Shown in pieces: positions 51,468 through 61,700 of a stretch of DNA of 64,000 bases (position 1 is its first letter; each line of letters starts with the position of its first letter). The position numbers and the translations under genes were made by a program. The notes below the pieces were generated by a model. That model was not told where the DNA came from, searched no databases, and was given only the letters and a program-made list of their open reading frames with translations. Source of the stretch: JANLTX01 sp049840835. GTDB taxonomy: Bacteria > Armatimonadota > Armatimonadia > Armatimonadales > Armatimonadaceae. The DNA is taken from positions 147,000 to 210,999 of the forward strand of contig JASGJG010000036.1 of the NCBI GenBank assembly GCA_049840835.1, read 5' to 3'.

Positions 51468-51539
51468 AGCCCTCGATGGGAATCGGACCCATGACCTCTT
51501 CTTTACCAAAGAAGTGCTCTACCACTGAGCTACGAGGGC
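51468..51539 (-). tRNA. tRNA-Thr (GGT)
   Basis: Minus-strand cloverleaf: acceptor GCCCTCG/CGAGGGC, D-arm GCTC/GAGC, anticodon stem CTTCT/AGAAG with loop TTGGTAA (anticodon GGT), T-arm ATGGG/CCCAT, discriminator T. CCA is not encoded. It precedes tuf by 61 nt in the same orientation. Confidence 0.95.
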
Positions 51540-51747
51540 GAGACCAAGGGGCACTGTATCACAGGTTCCCGGTGTCCGTCAACTATATCGCCAGAAATGA
51601 GGATTTTGTTAAAATTTCGCCCAAATCCCTTAACAAACCTCGACAACTTCAAAGAAGGCGGTTATACTCGCTATGGAACATCTGGATTTTTCAGACAGTC
51701 CTAACTCCGGACATTCACGTCCAATCCTCTTTCATCGGGAGCCTTTC

Positions 51748-52572
51748 ATGACTTCGCGTCGCCACGCCTTCACGCTCATTGAGCTTCTCGTAGTAATTGC
51801 TATTATAGCAATCCTCGCCGCTATCCTCTTTCCTGTTTTTGCCCAGGCCCGCGCCAAGGCCCGCCAGACCTCCTGCCTATCCAACATGAAGCAGATCGGT
51901 ACATCTATCATGATGTATGCGCAGGACTATGACGAAATGATTCCTGGTTATCGCTTCGCTTATGCCAACCCCTACGCGGCAGATGCCCGAGTGGGTGCGA
52001 ATGCGAAAGCTTCTATCTTCGCTAACCAGATTCTGCAGCCCTACATCAAGAACGACCAGATCTGGAAGTGTCTCTCCAACCCCGCCGCGTGGGTGAACAT
52101 CGATGCCAACGGCGCGATGGGTAACGCCGGTAGCGGTTTCCAGAGCTACGGTGGCCAGAACTCCTATGCCATGAACAACTATGTGTTCAAGTCCAACGCG
52201 GGCTTCCCCCTCGCGGGCATGGAGCAGCCGGCAGATACCGTCGCGATGATCGATGGTCGCTACTACAACGCGCTTCCACGCTACCCCTGCGCCCTGAAGG
52301 CAGATCCTACTGGCACCGCCTTCGTGACCACCGGCACCAGCTACCCGAACTACTGGAAGAACCTGGGCAACTCCTACTGGGGCTTCTCTGACCTGCCCAA
52401 CCCCAGCGATGCCCAGTCGATGGAGCTCGCCAAGAACCGCCACAACGGCGTTTTGAACATCATGTGGCTCGACGGACACGCCAAGGCTATGCCGTACAAC
52501 AAGGCCGCCAACATCGGCAACCTGGCTACGGACATCCTTCTGTGGGACCCGTACAAGCAGGGTTGTAACTAA
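51748..52572 (+). CDS. Type IV pseudopilin-like secreted protein with H-X9-DG motif (copy 3)
   Basis: A 274-residue pseudopilin starting at ATG 51748 (TSRRHA^FTLIELL), with CGGGAG 7 nt upstream; the open frame to 51673 would add an atypical leader. LFPVFAQARAKARQTSCLSNMKQIGTS follows the helix. The C-terminal motif is RHNGVLNIMWLDGH. TATACT at 51663-51668 could be the promoter. Copy 4 begins 18 nt after its stop, so the two are co-transcribed and are closer to each other than to copies 1 and 2. Confidence 0.93.
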   Translation: MTSRRHAFTLIELLVVIAIIAILAAILFPVFAQARAKARQTSCLSNMKQIGTSIMMYAQDYDEMIPGYRFAYANPYAADARVGANAKASIFANQILQPYIKNDQIWKCLSNPAAWVNIDANGAMGNAGSGFQSYGGQNSYAMNNYVFKSNAGFPLAGMEQPADTVAMIDGRYYNALPRYPCALKADPTGTAFVTTGTSYPNYWKNLGNSYWGFSDLPNPSDAQSMELAKNRHNGVLNIMWLDGHAKAMPYNKAANIGNLATDILLWDPYKQGCN

Positions 52573-52590
52573 ATAAGGATCGTTCTCTAG

Positions 52591-53400
52591 ATGACTCGAA
52601 AAAACGCTTTTACTCTCATTGAGCTGCTGGTCGTTATCGCCATCATCGCGATTCTAGCAGCTATCCTGTTCCCTGTGTTCGCCCAGGCACGGGCTAAAGC
52701 ACGTCAGACCGCCTGCCTTTCCAACATGAAGCAGATCGGCACAGCGATCATGATGTACGTGCAGGACTATGATGAGAACTACCCCCCGGCACAGCTAAAT
52801 CTTCCCAGCCCACCAGCTCCGGCTAACGGGGTTATCTCCTGGCCAACGATGATCTATCCCTACATTAAAAATGAGGGAGTCTTTGTCTGCCCGGATGGTG
52901 AGACTAGCTTGAAATCCGTAACCCTGACCGTAAACGGTACCACGACCACGGGCAGCTACTGTGGTGTCACCACGGCGAATACCCGCTTTGCTCCTCCAGC
53001 GCATGGTGATGGTACGACCCAGGGCTATGGCTTGGTGAACAAGCTCTCCTACGGCCGCAACGTGATCCCAACGGGTGGCTGGGCGACCGCAGGTTTCACG
53101 AATGGGGACAAAAGCGGGTTTGTAACCACAGGAACAACCATTGGTATCGCTGAGGCCGCCGTTGAGGTGCCTGCTTCTACCATCCATATCATGGATGCCT
53201 GGACCACCCAATGCGACCAGGGTAACTCGATTCGCGGTATCCAGCAGGAGATCCGAACCGACCATTACCCGAACATCACAGCATCTAAGGTTGCCAATCG
53301 CCACTTCGGCGGATTCAATTCCGTGTTTGGCGATGGTCATGCCGGATACAAAAAGTGGGGTTCGTCTAAGGCTGCGGACTGGAGCATCCAGCAGGACTAA
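52591..53400 (+). CDS. Type IV pseudopilin-like secreted protein with H-X9-DG motif (copy 4)
   Basis: A 269-residue pseudopilin (TRKNA^FTLIELL) with the same LFPVFAQARAKARQTACLSNMKQIGTA block. The C-terminal motif is RHFGGFNSVFGDGH. It shares with copy 3 the SNMKQIGT(A/S)IMMY segment, indicating tandem duplication. Both probably need the general type IV pilus or type II secretion machinery, which is not in the window. A terminator follows. Confidence 0.93.
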   Translation: MTRKNAFTLIELLVVIAIIAILAAILFPVFAQARAKARQTACLSNMKQIGTAIMMYVQDYDENYPPAQLNLPSPPAPANGVISWPTMIYPYIKNEGVFVCPDGETSLKSVTLTVNGTTTTGSYCGVTTANTRFAPPAHGDGTTQGYGLVNKLSYGRNVIPTGGWATAGFTNGDKSGFVTTGTTIGIAEAAVEVPASTIHIMDAWTTQCDQGNSIRGIQQEIRTDHYPNITASKVANRHFGGFNSVFGDGHAGYKKWGSSKAADWSIQQD

Positions 53401-53419
53401 GGTTTTTCCCGTTAGTCTG

Positions 53420-53447
53420 AGGGGAGGGAGCGTCTGCTCCCTCCCCT
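53420..53447 (+). terminator. Rho-independent terminator of the pseudopilin pair
   Basis: A perfect 12-bp GC-rich stem (53420-53431 with 53436-53447), tetraloop GTCT, followed by TTTCTTTT. Confidence 0.9.
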
Positions 53448-53498
53448 TTTCTTTTAACGCCCGCAGGGTCTCAGGTGATATAATCCTGAGAGTTCCGT

Positions 53499-53585
53499 GG
53501 AGGGGTGAGCGGAATGGTATCGCAACCGCCTTGAAAGCGGTCTCACGGGTGAAACTGTGTGCGGGTTCGAATCCTGTCCCCTCCG
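53499..53585 (+). tRNA. tRNA-Ser (TGA)
   Basis: Plus-strand class II tRNA of 87 nt: acceptor GGAGGGG/CCCCTCC, anticodon stem ACCGC/GCGGT with loop CTTGAAA (anticodon TGA), long variable arm (CTCACGGGTGAAACTGTG), T-loop TTCGAAT, discriminator G. A TATAAT hexamer lies upstream at 53479-53484. Confidence 0.95.
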
Positions 53586-53593
53586 CTAAAAAT

Positions 53594-53628
53594 AAAACCC
53601 GCCTCGTAAGTTATATGAGGCGGGTTTT
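53594..53628 (+). terminator. Terminator of tRNA-Ser
   Basis: A 12-bp stem (53594-53605 with 53617-53628) with an 11-nt loop and a T-tract, 9 nt after the tRNA. Confidence 0.88.
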
Positions 53629-53646
53629 TGCTATATAAGGTAGTCC

Positions 53647-54297
53647 ATGAAGAGGTTCTTGCTGATTGTCAGTAGTCTTATCTTGATAGGCATTGCACTA
53701 TTTACAGCCTGGTATCTGAAGACAAAAGCAAAAAACGAATTCTATGCAAAGCGTTATTTGGAGTATGACGTCTGGATTTTTAGCCAGGAGGCCGAACAAA
53801 GATCGCTGGAGCGTCGCAAAACATATATCGCCAAACTCATCGATATTCGTGCCAAGTACCGAACCGATATAGCCCGACACAAAGACGAAGTAAAACAGAT
53901 TTTAGCGAATCGAGACAGAAAACACTACGAGAAAATCTTCACTATCATCCCATCGCGCTCACCCTATAAACTCATAGATAAAAAAGACTTTCAGCTCGGT
54001 AAGGGGTTCGACCAGACCAAATATGGCTTCACCTGGCAGCTATTTCGCCCATCCGCACCTGAACTCAAAATGGACAAATTCTCCTATAACCCGTATCGAG
54101 AAAAGGGAGATGTTCCTCTCGCCTACTCCCTAGGGGCGGGGCGTAAAAAGCTAACTTTGTGGTTATCTGGCAGAATTACAGAAACCACTATGGCAGACAA
54201 CCCTGCATTGAAGATCAGACCATTGAAAGGTCCAACACCTGCCTACATAGATATTGAAGAAGAAATAGAGCCAGCTTTCGATTTTCTGAAGCCTTAG
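53647..54297 (+). CDS. Membrane-anchored coiled-coil protein of unknown function
   Basis: A 216-residue protein with one N-terminal membrane helix (FLLIVSSLILIGIALFTAWYL) and a long charged helix (residues 30-100, rich in Lys, Arg, Glu, Gln) that may form a coiled coil. The C-terminal half is beta-rich (KLTLWLSGRITETT). It is markedly richer in A+T, Lys and Ile than the neighbouring genes and lies between two tRNA genes, a common integration site; horizontal acquisition is possible. No family recognised. Confidence 0.62.
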   Translation: MKRFLLIVSSLILIGIALFTAWYLKTKAKNEFYAKRYLEYDVWIFSQEAEQRSLERRKTYIAKLIDIRAKYRTDIARHKDEVKQILANRDRKHYEKIFTIIPSRSPYKLIDKKDFQLGKGFDQTKYGFTWQLFRPSAPELKMDKFSYNPYREKGDVPLAYSLGAGRKKLTLWLSGRITETTMADNPALKIRPLKGPTPAYIDIEEEIEPAFDFLKP

Positions 54298-54305
54298 AAA
54301 ACCAA

Positions 54306-54333
54306 AAGGACAACGGAATACTCCGCTGTCCTT
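54306..54333 (-). terminator. Terminator of tRNA-Leu
   Basis: A 12-bp stem with one G-U pair (54306-54317 with 54322-54333), followed on the minus strand by TTTTGGTTTTC, 8 nt beyond the tRNA 3' end. Confidence 0.82.
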
Positions 54334-54341
54334 CTCTAATG

Positions 54342-54424
54342 TGCCCGAGGCGGGATTCGAACCCGCACGCCCTTTCGGACCGTGGCTTTTAAGGCCACTG
54401 CGTCTACCGTTCCGCCACCCAGGC
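54342..54424 (-). tRNA. tRNA-Leu (TAA)
   Basis: Minus-strand class II tRNA of 83 nt: acceptor GCCTGGG/CTCGGGC, anticodon stem GTGGC/GCCAC with loop CTTAAAA (anticodon TAA), long variable arm (GGTCCGAAAGGGCGT), T-loop TTCGAAT, discriminator A. Confidence 0.95.
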
Positions 54425-54502
54425 AGGGTGCCTGCCTATTCTATCATCCCATTTCGCTCTAGATGCCTCAGGGAGGCTATACAACCCCTCATAAAAAGAA
54501 TG

Positions 54503-54524
54503 GGGCCGGGATATTTCCCGGCCC
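54503..54524 (-). terminator. Terminator of the stalk-domain protein gene
   Basis: A 9-bp stem (54503-54511 with 54516-54524), 4-nt loop, followed on the minus strand by CATTCTTTTTATG. Confidence 0.82.
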
Positions 54525-54569
54525 TCGTTTGCGCAGTCCCCCGTCTCACGCGGGGTGGTTACTTTTGGA

Positions 54570-56123
54570 TTAGTTGCGGCTCTTGATTTCCAGGCGACCC
54601 GTTGCCGGATCGTACTGTACGTCGACATCCAGAGCCTGACCGACGAAGCTCAACGGGACGATGGTGCGGCCACGCTCGATAGCAGCGGCCTTCTCCATAG
54701 TCATCGCAGAACCATTCACCGTGGCCTTGCTTTGCCCGACACGGATGATAACTTCCTTATCGGCGTTTACGGCGCGTACGACCTTGGTCTGTGGTGCCCA
54801 CATGACCTGGCCACCCGTGTGCTCGAAGATCTGGCGGAACGGGGCGAGCGGCATGCCACGCTCTACACGCGGTGCCACATCGAAGGCGATCATCTGGCCA
54901 TCGAACGCCACCTGGAAGGTTCGGGCAGCATCTGGCAGGCGCAGGGACTCACTGGCCAGCTTCGGCAGTCCGTTGGTGAATGGCTTGGCGGCAGAAGGAG
55001 CCAGCTTGCCGGCACCGGTCTGGCGGGCAATCGCCATCACAGGCGGCAGCGATGTCATCGGACGGCTCGGGTTCATTACCGGTTTCAGCGCAGAGGGTTT
55101 GACCGGCTTCACGCTCTCCGGGAACAGCTCCATGGCGAGCTGGCCCGTGGTAGCCTTTGGCTTCGCCGACTTCGCAACCGCAGTACCGGGCGCCACTGGG
55201 CGAATGCCCTCAGCGCGGCGCTCCGCGTTTGCCACACGGCTGGCGCCCACAGACGATACATTCAGGTCACCGAACGGCACCAGAGCGGTCTGTGCTGGTC
55301 CAGGCAGAACAACCGGCTTGGTGTTCTTGGGGGTTCGCAGGTCTTCAATCTCCGTCAGGCGGACGGTGTTTCCGCCAGCATTGTCTACATAGACCTGCAT
55401 CTTGCGGGTAGAAGTTGCGTTGGTGGTCTCTAAGTACCCCATAGCCTCAATGGTATGGTAGCCATTCGCCACCGTGGTCGTATCCCAGGTGTAGCTGTAG
55501 GGAGGGAAGTTCTTCAGAGTCTTCCACTGCTTGTCTACATAGAAGCTGATGTAGGGTTGGATACCGCCACGCGCCGGAGCATCGACCTCGATCTCGATCA
55601 CGCCGGAAACCTTGTTACCGTTACCCGGCTTGCGGAACGACATCTCGGGACCACCCGCCGTAGTCTTCAGCTCGGGAGTTACAGGAGCAGCTACACCAGC
55701 ACCATCACCGCCAGCGATCACTACCTGGCTGGCAATAGAAGCCACCGAGCCGTCTTCGGCGATCACACGAACCATTACGGTGTGGACACCGGGCTTCAGG
55801 GTGGTGCCATCGACATCGAACTTCAGGCGACCACGTACCTTGGGGGTATCGAGGCCCTGGCGAGCCCAGCGCTCACCATCAACCCACATCTCAGCCACCG
55901 AGATAGGAGTCGAGGTCTTACCCGTGAAGTCCACCTGCATCTCGAACTTGCCGGGCACAATCTCTTTATCAAGGAGGTTCAGGACTTTGAGGTCCGCTGC
56001 CGTACCGGTCACGACCGGGGGCTTTGCCTGCACCGAAGGAGTCAAAACAAGCGCGCTTAGCGCCGTAAGCGTTGCAGGAAGCGCCATCATCGCCGCGCTG
56101 CGAAACCGTCGTGTCTTTGCCAT
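54570..56123 (-). CDS. Secreted protein with Ig-like repeats and C-terminal copper amine oxidase-type stalk domain
   Basis: A 517-residue protein starting at ATG 56123 (MAKTRRFRSAAMM), with GGGAG upstream; the frame to 56192 gives a less likely leader. A signal peptide (to SVQAKP) is followed by two Ig-like beta domains (TLKPGVHTVMVRVIAEDGS and VSGVIEIEVDAPA), a Pro/Lys-rich linker, and a C-terminal copper amine oxidase N-terminal-like domain (GMPLAPFRQIFEHTGGQVMWAPQTK ... AAIERGRTIVPLSFVGQALDVDVQYDPATGRL). Such stalk domains bind cell-surface components. No enzyme domain is visible. Confidence 0.85.
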   Translation of the reverse strand: MAKTRRFRSAAMMALPATLTALSALVLTPSVQAKPPVVTGTAADLKVLNLLDKEIVPGKFEMQVDFTGKTSTPISVAEMWVDGERWARQGLDTPKVRGRLKFDVDGTTLKPGVHTVMVRVIAEDGSVASIASQVVIAGGDGAGVAAPVTPELKTTAGGPEMSFRKPGNGNKVSGVIEIEVDAPARGGIQPYISFYVDKQWKTLKNFPPYSYTWDTTTVANGYHTIEAMGYLETTNATSTRKMQVYVDNAGGNTVRLTEIEDLRTPKNTKPVVLPGPAQTALVPFGDLNVSSVGASRVANAERRAEGIRPVAPGTAVAKSAKPKATTGQLAMELFPESVKPVKPSALKPVMNPSRPMTSLPPVMAIARQTGAGKLAPSAAKPFTNGLPKLASESLRLPDAARTFQVAFDGQMIAFDVAPRVERGMPLAPFRQIFEHTGGQVMWAPQTKVVRAVNADKEVIIRVGQSKATVNGSAMTMEKAAAIERGRTIVPLSFVGQALDVDVQYDPATGRLEIKSRN

Positions 56124-56364
56124 GGGAGCCACCACCTGTTGGATAGGCCTGGGTAGGCCGCTTGGGAACTTGCCGCCAGAATACACGGGCAACCCGGATT
56201 TGTCAAGCCGTTCCTGTTAACATAACCCGTTGAAATCTTCACTCTTCGGTGAAGACGTGCTGCTGGTACTTATTAAAGAGAGATGAAAAAATGAGACAAC
56301 CTGATGGTAGTGGGTGCTTAGACGCCCCCATAGTGTGACTTGTTCCACCCCACATAGAATATTT

Positions 56365-58644
56365 TCAGCCCTGATGTTTTTTTACCAGATCCAGCACCGC
56401 CTCACCAAACTTCGCGGCTTTCGCTGGCCCGATACCCGGCACCTCCTGCAAATCGAATTCGTTGGCGGGCTTACGCGCCGCGATTCCCAGCAGGGTCTTG
56501 TCGGCGAAAATCACATATGGTGGTACCGCGTTTTCCTGCGCTAGCTCACGTCGCCACTCTTTCAGAGCCGCCAGTAGCGTCGGATCCGCATCGCCCAGGT
56601 CTTCCGCCTCTTTAGGAGGGACGGCCACGGGGCTAGTCTTCCACTCGATATCACACTCCCCCAACTCTACAGCTTCCTTGCCCTTCTCTGTCAGGTAGAG
56701 CCGACGATACTCATCTTCGTCATCACGGAGTAAGTAATCTTGCTCTATGAGCGCTTCCACCAGCCGCTCCAGCTCGGCCTTCTTGTTGATTGCCAGTGCT
56801 CCAAAGGCACGCACACGCCCTTCTTTTATCGGCGCATCCGGCGTTCCCCGTAGAGTTCGCACCAACCCAGACTTTCCCAGAGCAAAAGGGTAGCGACTTG
56901 AGGCCAGTTCGTAAACAATCTGTAGAGCGGCCAGCGGAGCGCTAATAGAAACATTCGTTTTCTGGCCACTTCCCTGCCGTGCCTTAGTAGTGCTTGCAGA
57001 AGCAGCTTTCTGCTTTCTGGGGGAGCAAACATCGCATGCACCACAGGTCTTATGCGGCCAGGAATCCCCAAAATAACGAGCGATCAATTTATGGCGGCAC
57101 TGGTCTAAGCGAGCATAATCCCGCATGGCCTGCATCCGCTCTGAAGCGCCACGCGCCCTATGTGCCAGGACTTCATCGAGCTGTGCTTTGGAGTCTGGCG
57201 GCGGCGGTATCAGCTCTAAGAGCAAGTCACGAGGTGCGGCGCGGTAGGTCAGGCGCCCGGCTTCCTGCTCGGCAAGAATCGCTTCTTCTAGTTCGGGGAG
57301 TGGAATACCAACGGTTTCAGCCAGTTCCGCAGGCTCAAAGTCACCGGACAGCCCTTCAAATAGTCCCGGCTCGGCGGCTTCGTCCATAAAGTCCGAGTAG
57401 AGCGTCACTCGGCGGGGAATGTCTGTGTGGCGCCGCAGAAGCCCCTGCTCTTCCAGGACCGGCAGTGCCTGCCGCACCAGCCCCTCATCGCCATCTACCC
57501 CGGCGGCTATGGATTCAAAACTCACGCCACCACAGCGTCGTCGCCCCAGGGCTGCTCTTACAGAGTTATAAACAGAGCGAAGCCTCTCCAGAGTCAGCGT
57601 GTCTTCGTTCAACCGACGCGTGGCGCCAGCGGCATCCGACGGCGCATGGAACAATATACAAGTGCTGGGCGCTCCATCACGTCCGGCACGGCCAGCTTCC
57701 TGGTAGTAGTTCTCCAGCGTGCGCGATGGGTGGTAGTGTAGCAAAAAGCGGATATCCGACTTATCCACCCCCATACCGAAGGCTACAGTTGCAGTCATCA
57801 CCCGAACTTCGCCGGACATGAACCGATCCTGCGCCGCAGCCCGCTCCGCAGGTGGCAGACCAGCATGGTAGAAGTCGGCGGCCACGCCCTGGCGGCGCAG
57901 CATACGGGCAATCTGCTCGCATTTATCGCGGCTCTGGCAGTACACCAGCCCTGCCCCTTCGAACGCCTCACAGAGCTCCACCGTCGCCCAGAGCTTATCG
58001 TCCTCTCCCTTCACCTTGCGGCACTCCAGATAGAGATTCTTGCGCCAGGTAGGCCGGGTTAGCCGGTGTAGCTTACGCCCCAGTTGGCTCTCTATATCAC
58101 TCTGCACTTCGGTAGTTGCTGTGGCTGTAACGGCGAGCACGGAGCGCGGGTTCAGTGCCTGCACCGCTTGCCCTACAGCCCGGTAGTCTGGCCGGAAATC
58201 ATGCCCCCACTGCGAGATACAGTGCGCCTCATCTATCACTATCAGAGAGAGCCCCGCAGTCCTCAGGGCATGTAAAAACGGCGGCTGCCTGAGCCGCTCC
58301 GGGGCCGCATAGATTAGTTTCAGCTGGCCGGTTCGCACCAGAGAGAGTCGCCGACCAACCTCCGAGGAATCCAGTGAGGAGTTGATAAGTGTCGTTCGAG
58401 CGGCTACCTCCGGCGGCAGGTTCTCGGTCTGATCCTTCATCAGAGCGATCAGCGGCGAGAGAATCAGGGTTGCACCGGGCAGGAGCATAGCCGGTAACTG
58501 ATAGGTCAGGCTCTTACCGCCGCCGGTCGGGAGAATCGCCAGAGTGTCTTTTCCGCCTACTGCTGCCTCTACAATCTCCCGCTGGCCCTCACGAAAATCA
58601 TCGTGCCCAAATAGCCTGGAAAGCTCACTCTGAATAGAGTCCAC
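56365..58644 (-). CDS. recQ: ATP-dependent DNA helicase RecQ
   Basis: A 759-residue RecQ when started at GTG 58644, which is supported by TACACT 7 nt upstream; the frame continues to 58722. Walker A is ILPTGGGKSLTYQ, the DEAH box is VIDEAHCISQWGHDFRPDY, and motif VI is YYQEAGRAGRDG. The zinc-binding region (CRHKLIARYFGDSWPHKTCGACDVC), a winged helix and a C-terminal HRDC domain (FADKTLLGIAARKPANEFDLQEVPGIGPAKAAKFG) complete the architecture. It unwinds DNA 3'-5' in recombination and replication-fork repair. Confidence 0.96.
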   Translation of the reverse strand: MDSIQSELSRLFGHDDFREGQREIVEAAVGGKDTLAILPTGGGKSLTYQLPAMLLPGATLILSPLIALMKDQTENLPPEVAARTTLINSSLDSSEVGRRLSLVRTGQLKLIYAAPERLRQPPFLHALRTAGLSLIVIDEAHCISQWGHDFRPDYRAVGQAVQALNPRSVLAVTATATTEVQSDIESQLGRKLHRLTRPTWRKNLYLECRKVKGEDDKLWATVELCEAFEGAGLVYCQSRDKCEQIARMLRRQGVAADFYHAGLPPAERAAAQDRFMSGEVRVMTATVAFGMGVDKSDIRFLLHYHPSRTLENYYQEAGRAGRDGAPSTCILFHAPSDAAGATRRLNEDTLTLERLRSVYNSVRAALGRRRCGGVSFESIAAGVDGDEGLVRQALPVLEEQGLLRRHTDIPRRVTLYSDFMDEAAEPGLFEGLSGDFEPAELAETVGIPLPELEEAILAEQEAGRLTYRAAPRDLLLELIPPPPDSKAQLDEVLAHRARGASERMQAMRDYARLDQCRHKLIARYFGDSWPHKTCGACDVCSPRKQKAASASTTKARQGSGQKTNVSISAPLAALQIVYELASSRYPFALGKSGLVRTLRGTPDAPIKEGRVRAFGALAINKKAELERLVEALIEQDYLLRDDEDEYRRLYLTEKGKEAVELGECDIEWKTSPVAVPPKEAEDLGDADPTLLAALKEWRRELAQENAVPPYVIFADKTLLGIAARKPANEFDLQEVPGIGPAKAAKFGEAVLDLVKKHQG

Positions 58645-58651
58645 AGCCGAT

Positions 58652-58657
58652 AGTGTA
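58652..58657 (-). promoter_or_regulatory. -10 hexamer TACACT of recQ
   Basis: Minus-strand TACACT, 7 nt before GTG 58644. It decides the start in favour of 58644 over 58722. Confidence 0.55.
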
Positions 58658-58769
58658 TCGCGCAAACAGTCGTTCAAAAATGGTCCAGGAATTCGCCCAA
58701 GTGAATATCTGGCAGGCCACACACTTACTGTAAAACTACTGTATATTCCACAGGGAGATATTTACTGTG

Positions 58770-61700
58770 ATGTTGCAGATACTTCGTAAGATTGGTCTTA
58801 CTGGCGCTTTACTGATTCTTTCGGCGAATACCTTCGCTCAAACAAACGGCTCATGGACCGTCTTTGATGGCAATTGGAGCGATACCGCAAACTGGCAAAA
58901 CGGAGTCATTGCGGACAACGGCGGGATTGCTAGTTTTAATTCTCCGGCAGCGAACCAGACCTATACGAGAACAATAACTCTAGATACGGTGAGCCGTACC
59001 CTGAGTGAGATCCGATTTGGCTCCGCAGAATCCACTACGATTACCAGCAGCGGCGGTGCAACTCTTTCTCTGCTCAGTTCGGGGCTTATACTCAACTCAA
59101 TTTACGGAGATCATACGATTTCCGCGCCTATTACTGGTACCGGTGACCTAATCAAAACAGGTGCAGGCAGCCTTTCTCTTTCGAATGCTACCAGTAGTTT
59201 CACAGGAACGATTCGAGTCAATCAGGGATTTCTCCGCACATCAAGTGCCTCTCTTGGTAATGCAGCCAATAGTATCGAGCTGAATGGAGGTGGACTCACC
59301 GGTACTTTTGCCAACGGGATTCAGATAGGCGCCAATGGGGGCGAATTCGGAAATGAATTTGGCAGCGTCACTCATACTGGACTGCTTACCGGCTCTGGGA
59401 GCTTGATTATAAGTGGTACAACCACCCTTCAGGGAGACGGGAGTGGATTCAACGGCACTGCCTTTGTCGTAGGCGGACCGCTGACCCTGAGTGGCAATGG
59501 GCATCTAGGCGGCGCTACAAGTGTGTTGGCGAACGTGCTGACCTTAAATAACTCTAGCACAAACCTGAATAACCGCCTTGGCGGCGGCGTCATAGTGGGG
59601 CGTGGCGGCGGTTTACTGCTCACAGGTAACTCTGGGGCTGCTACCACAGAAGCGTTAGGCAACCTGACTCTGGAATATGGCCTGAACAGTTTCAGTGTGT
59701 CTGCCAATTTAGCCCGATCCAGCACACTGAGTTTTACGGGCTTGAGTCGCCAGAACAACTCCACGGTCATTTTCGACGGATCCTTTTTTGGTAGCGCTCC
59801 GGGTGCTGGCATTGGTACCATTCTATTCTCTACGTCACCAGGAACCCTGATAGGTGGCGGTGGTAGCCCTACCTCATCTACCACAGCCTCGATTCTGCCC
59901 TGGGCCATTGGCGTTGATACGTTTGTGACCTGGGATGCGACCACTCAGAGAATTCTTCCGTTAAGCACTACAAGCGGATATGCCACCAATCTGACTACCG
60001 CCAACGCTCTGGATAATGTCAGTCTAAATAACAGTGTCAATCTAGCGGCACCTAAGACTGTCAATTCCCTTCGACTAGCTCCTAGCTCGTCAATCACCAT
60101 TGGTGGCAGCTTGCTAACACTGACTTCCGGGGCGCTCCTGTACACAAGCAGTTCCACCACGTTAATAACTACTATCTCGGCGCCGCTTACTGCAGCAGAT
60201 GGAGGTGAGTTTAACCTCTTCACAAGAGGTGGGGATGCGGTGGCTGGCACTGGGCTGGTTGTCACGGGAGCGATTTCAGGAACTGGCGGTCTGACTATTT
60301 CAGGTCTAGTCCACCTGCTTGGCAGCAATACCTATACCGGCCTCACCACGCTCAACTCTGGGACTATAGTTGTGCCTGGCGGAACTTTTACTGCTGATGG
60401 AAGCTCTCCGAGCGCATTAGGACAGGATACATCTCCTATCCGACTTGCAGAAGGGAATCTCAAAACGACTGGTAACCTCACGATCGACCGCAATTTAGAC
60501 GTTCGCCTGGCAGGTTCCGGCACCGTAGGCCTAGGCACGATACAGAAATCCAGCAATGAATCTATTACTGTTAATGGAAATATCTCACTCAACAAAGCTG
60601 CAACCAATAGCTCCAACGAATACCTCACTCTAACCAATGGACATGACAGTGCCAACGCAATTACGTTCAATGGAACGATCTCCGGCAATGGCGGACTCCT
60701 GGCTACCGGTACGAACTACCTCATTTTCAATGGGAACAACACCTACAGCGGCGGCACGGTTCTTGGCCAGAAAAACACCTGGACCGGCACCGGAGACAAT
60801 ACCCAGTATGTCACTGGCATATATGAGATAGGCAGTGACACTGCCTTTGGCACCGGCACCATCACCGCTTACGGGGGTACCTTTCTAGCAACGGGCGGTC
60901 CACGCACTATCAGCAACCCCATCAGCATTCCTTATGGACAAACCGAACCTGGTTTAACTGGCGCATCCGTCCGCTTCGAAGGCAACTTCCCTATCACACT
61001 AAGTGGTCCGATTGATTTGGGAACTAGCTTCGACCATAGCATCGTTTTCACTATAGGTGCAAACTCTCCGGTTACGATCAGCGGCCCCATCTCTCACCAC
61101 GGAATCTCGAAGCTTGGTCCCGGTACACTGACCCTCAGTGGAATCAATCCCATCAACCGCCCCAGCTACATCCGGCAGGGCACTCTCAGTGTCAGCACTC
61201 TGGGAAACGAAGGAGAGCCGGGAAACCTGGGAACATCCTCCAACAGCTGGCTCAGAATGTACCTGAGCGGTCATACGGTCGGAGACACTGGCATCCTACG
61301 CTACACAGGTGCTGGAGAAACGACGGACCGCCTCTTTACGATAGATGGCTCCGGGGGAACTATCGACGCATCGGGCAGTGGAGCGCTCAAATTCGGTAGC
61401 TCCGACACCATCTATCACGGTTGGGGCCGTGATAGCACTCTGTTCTTCTTTAGTGGCTATGGTGGCGGCAGGGTATTTCTAGTGGGAGATCTCGGTGCTA
61501 TTTCCGTTGTGGTCGGCTCCACTGTTAGTGGCAATGGAGTGCCTGCAGGTACTATCGTCACTGAGGTTGGTACTAACTGGCTCCGCGTCAACAATGCTAT
61601 CTCTGGGAACCCATTTGTCACTATCACAGCCCCAGCTTCTCTCCTGCCCGTACGAACACTTACCCTGACTGGCTCCAACACCGGGCTGAATACGATTACT

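Noticed and set aside
54555..56220. Long plus-strand open frames opposite the stalk-domain gene
   Set aside because: Low-complexity His/Arg-rich translations typical of antisense reading of a GC-rich gene; no start signals.
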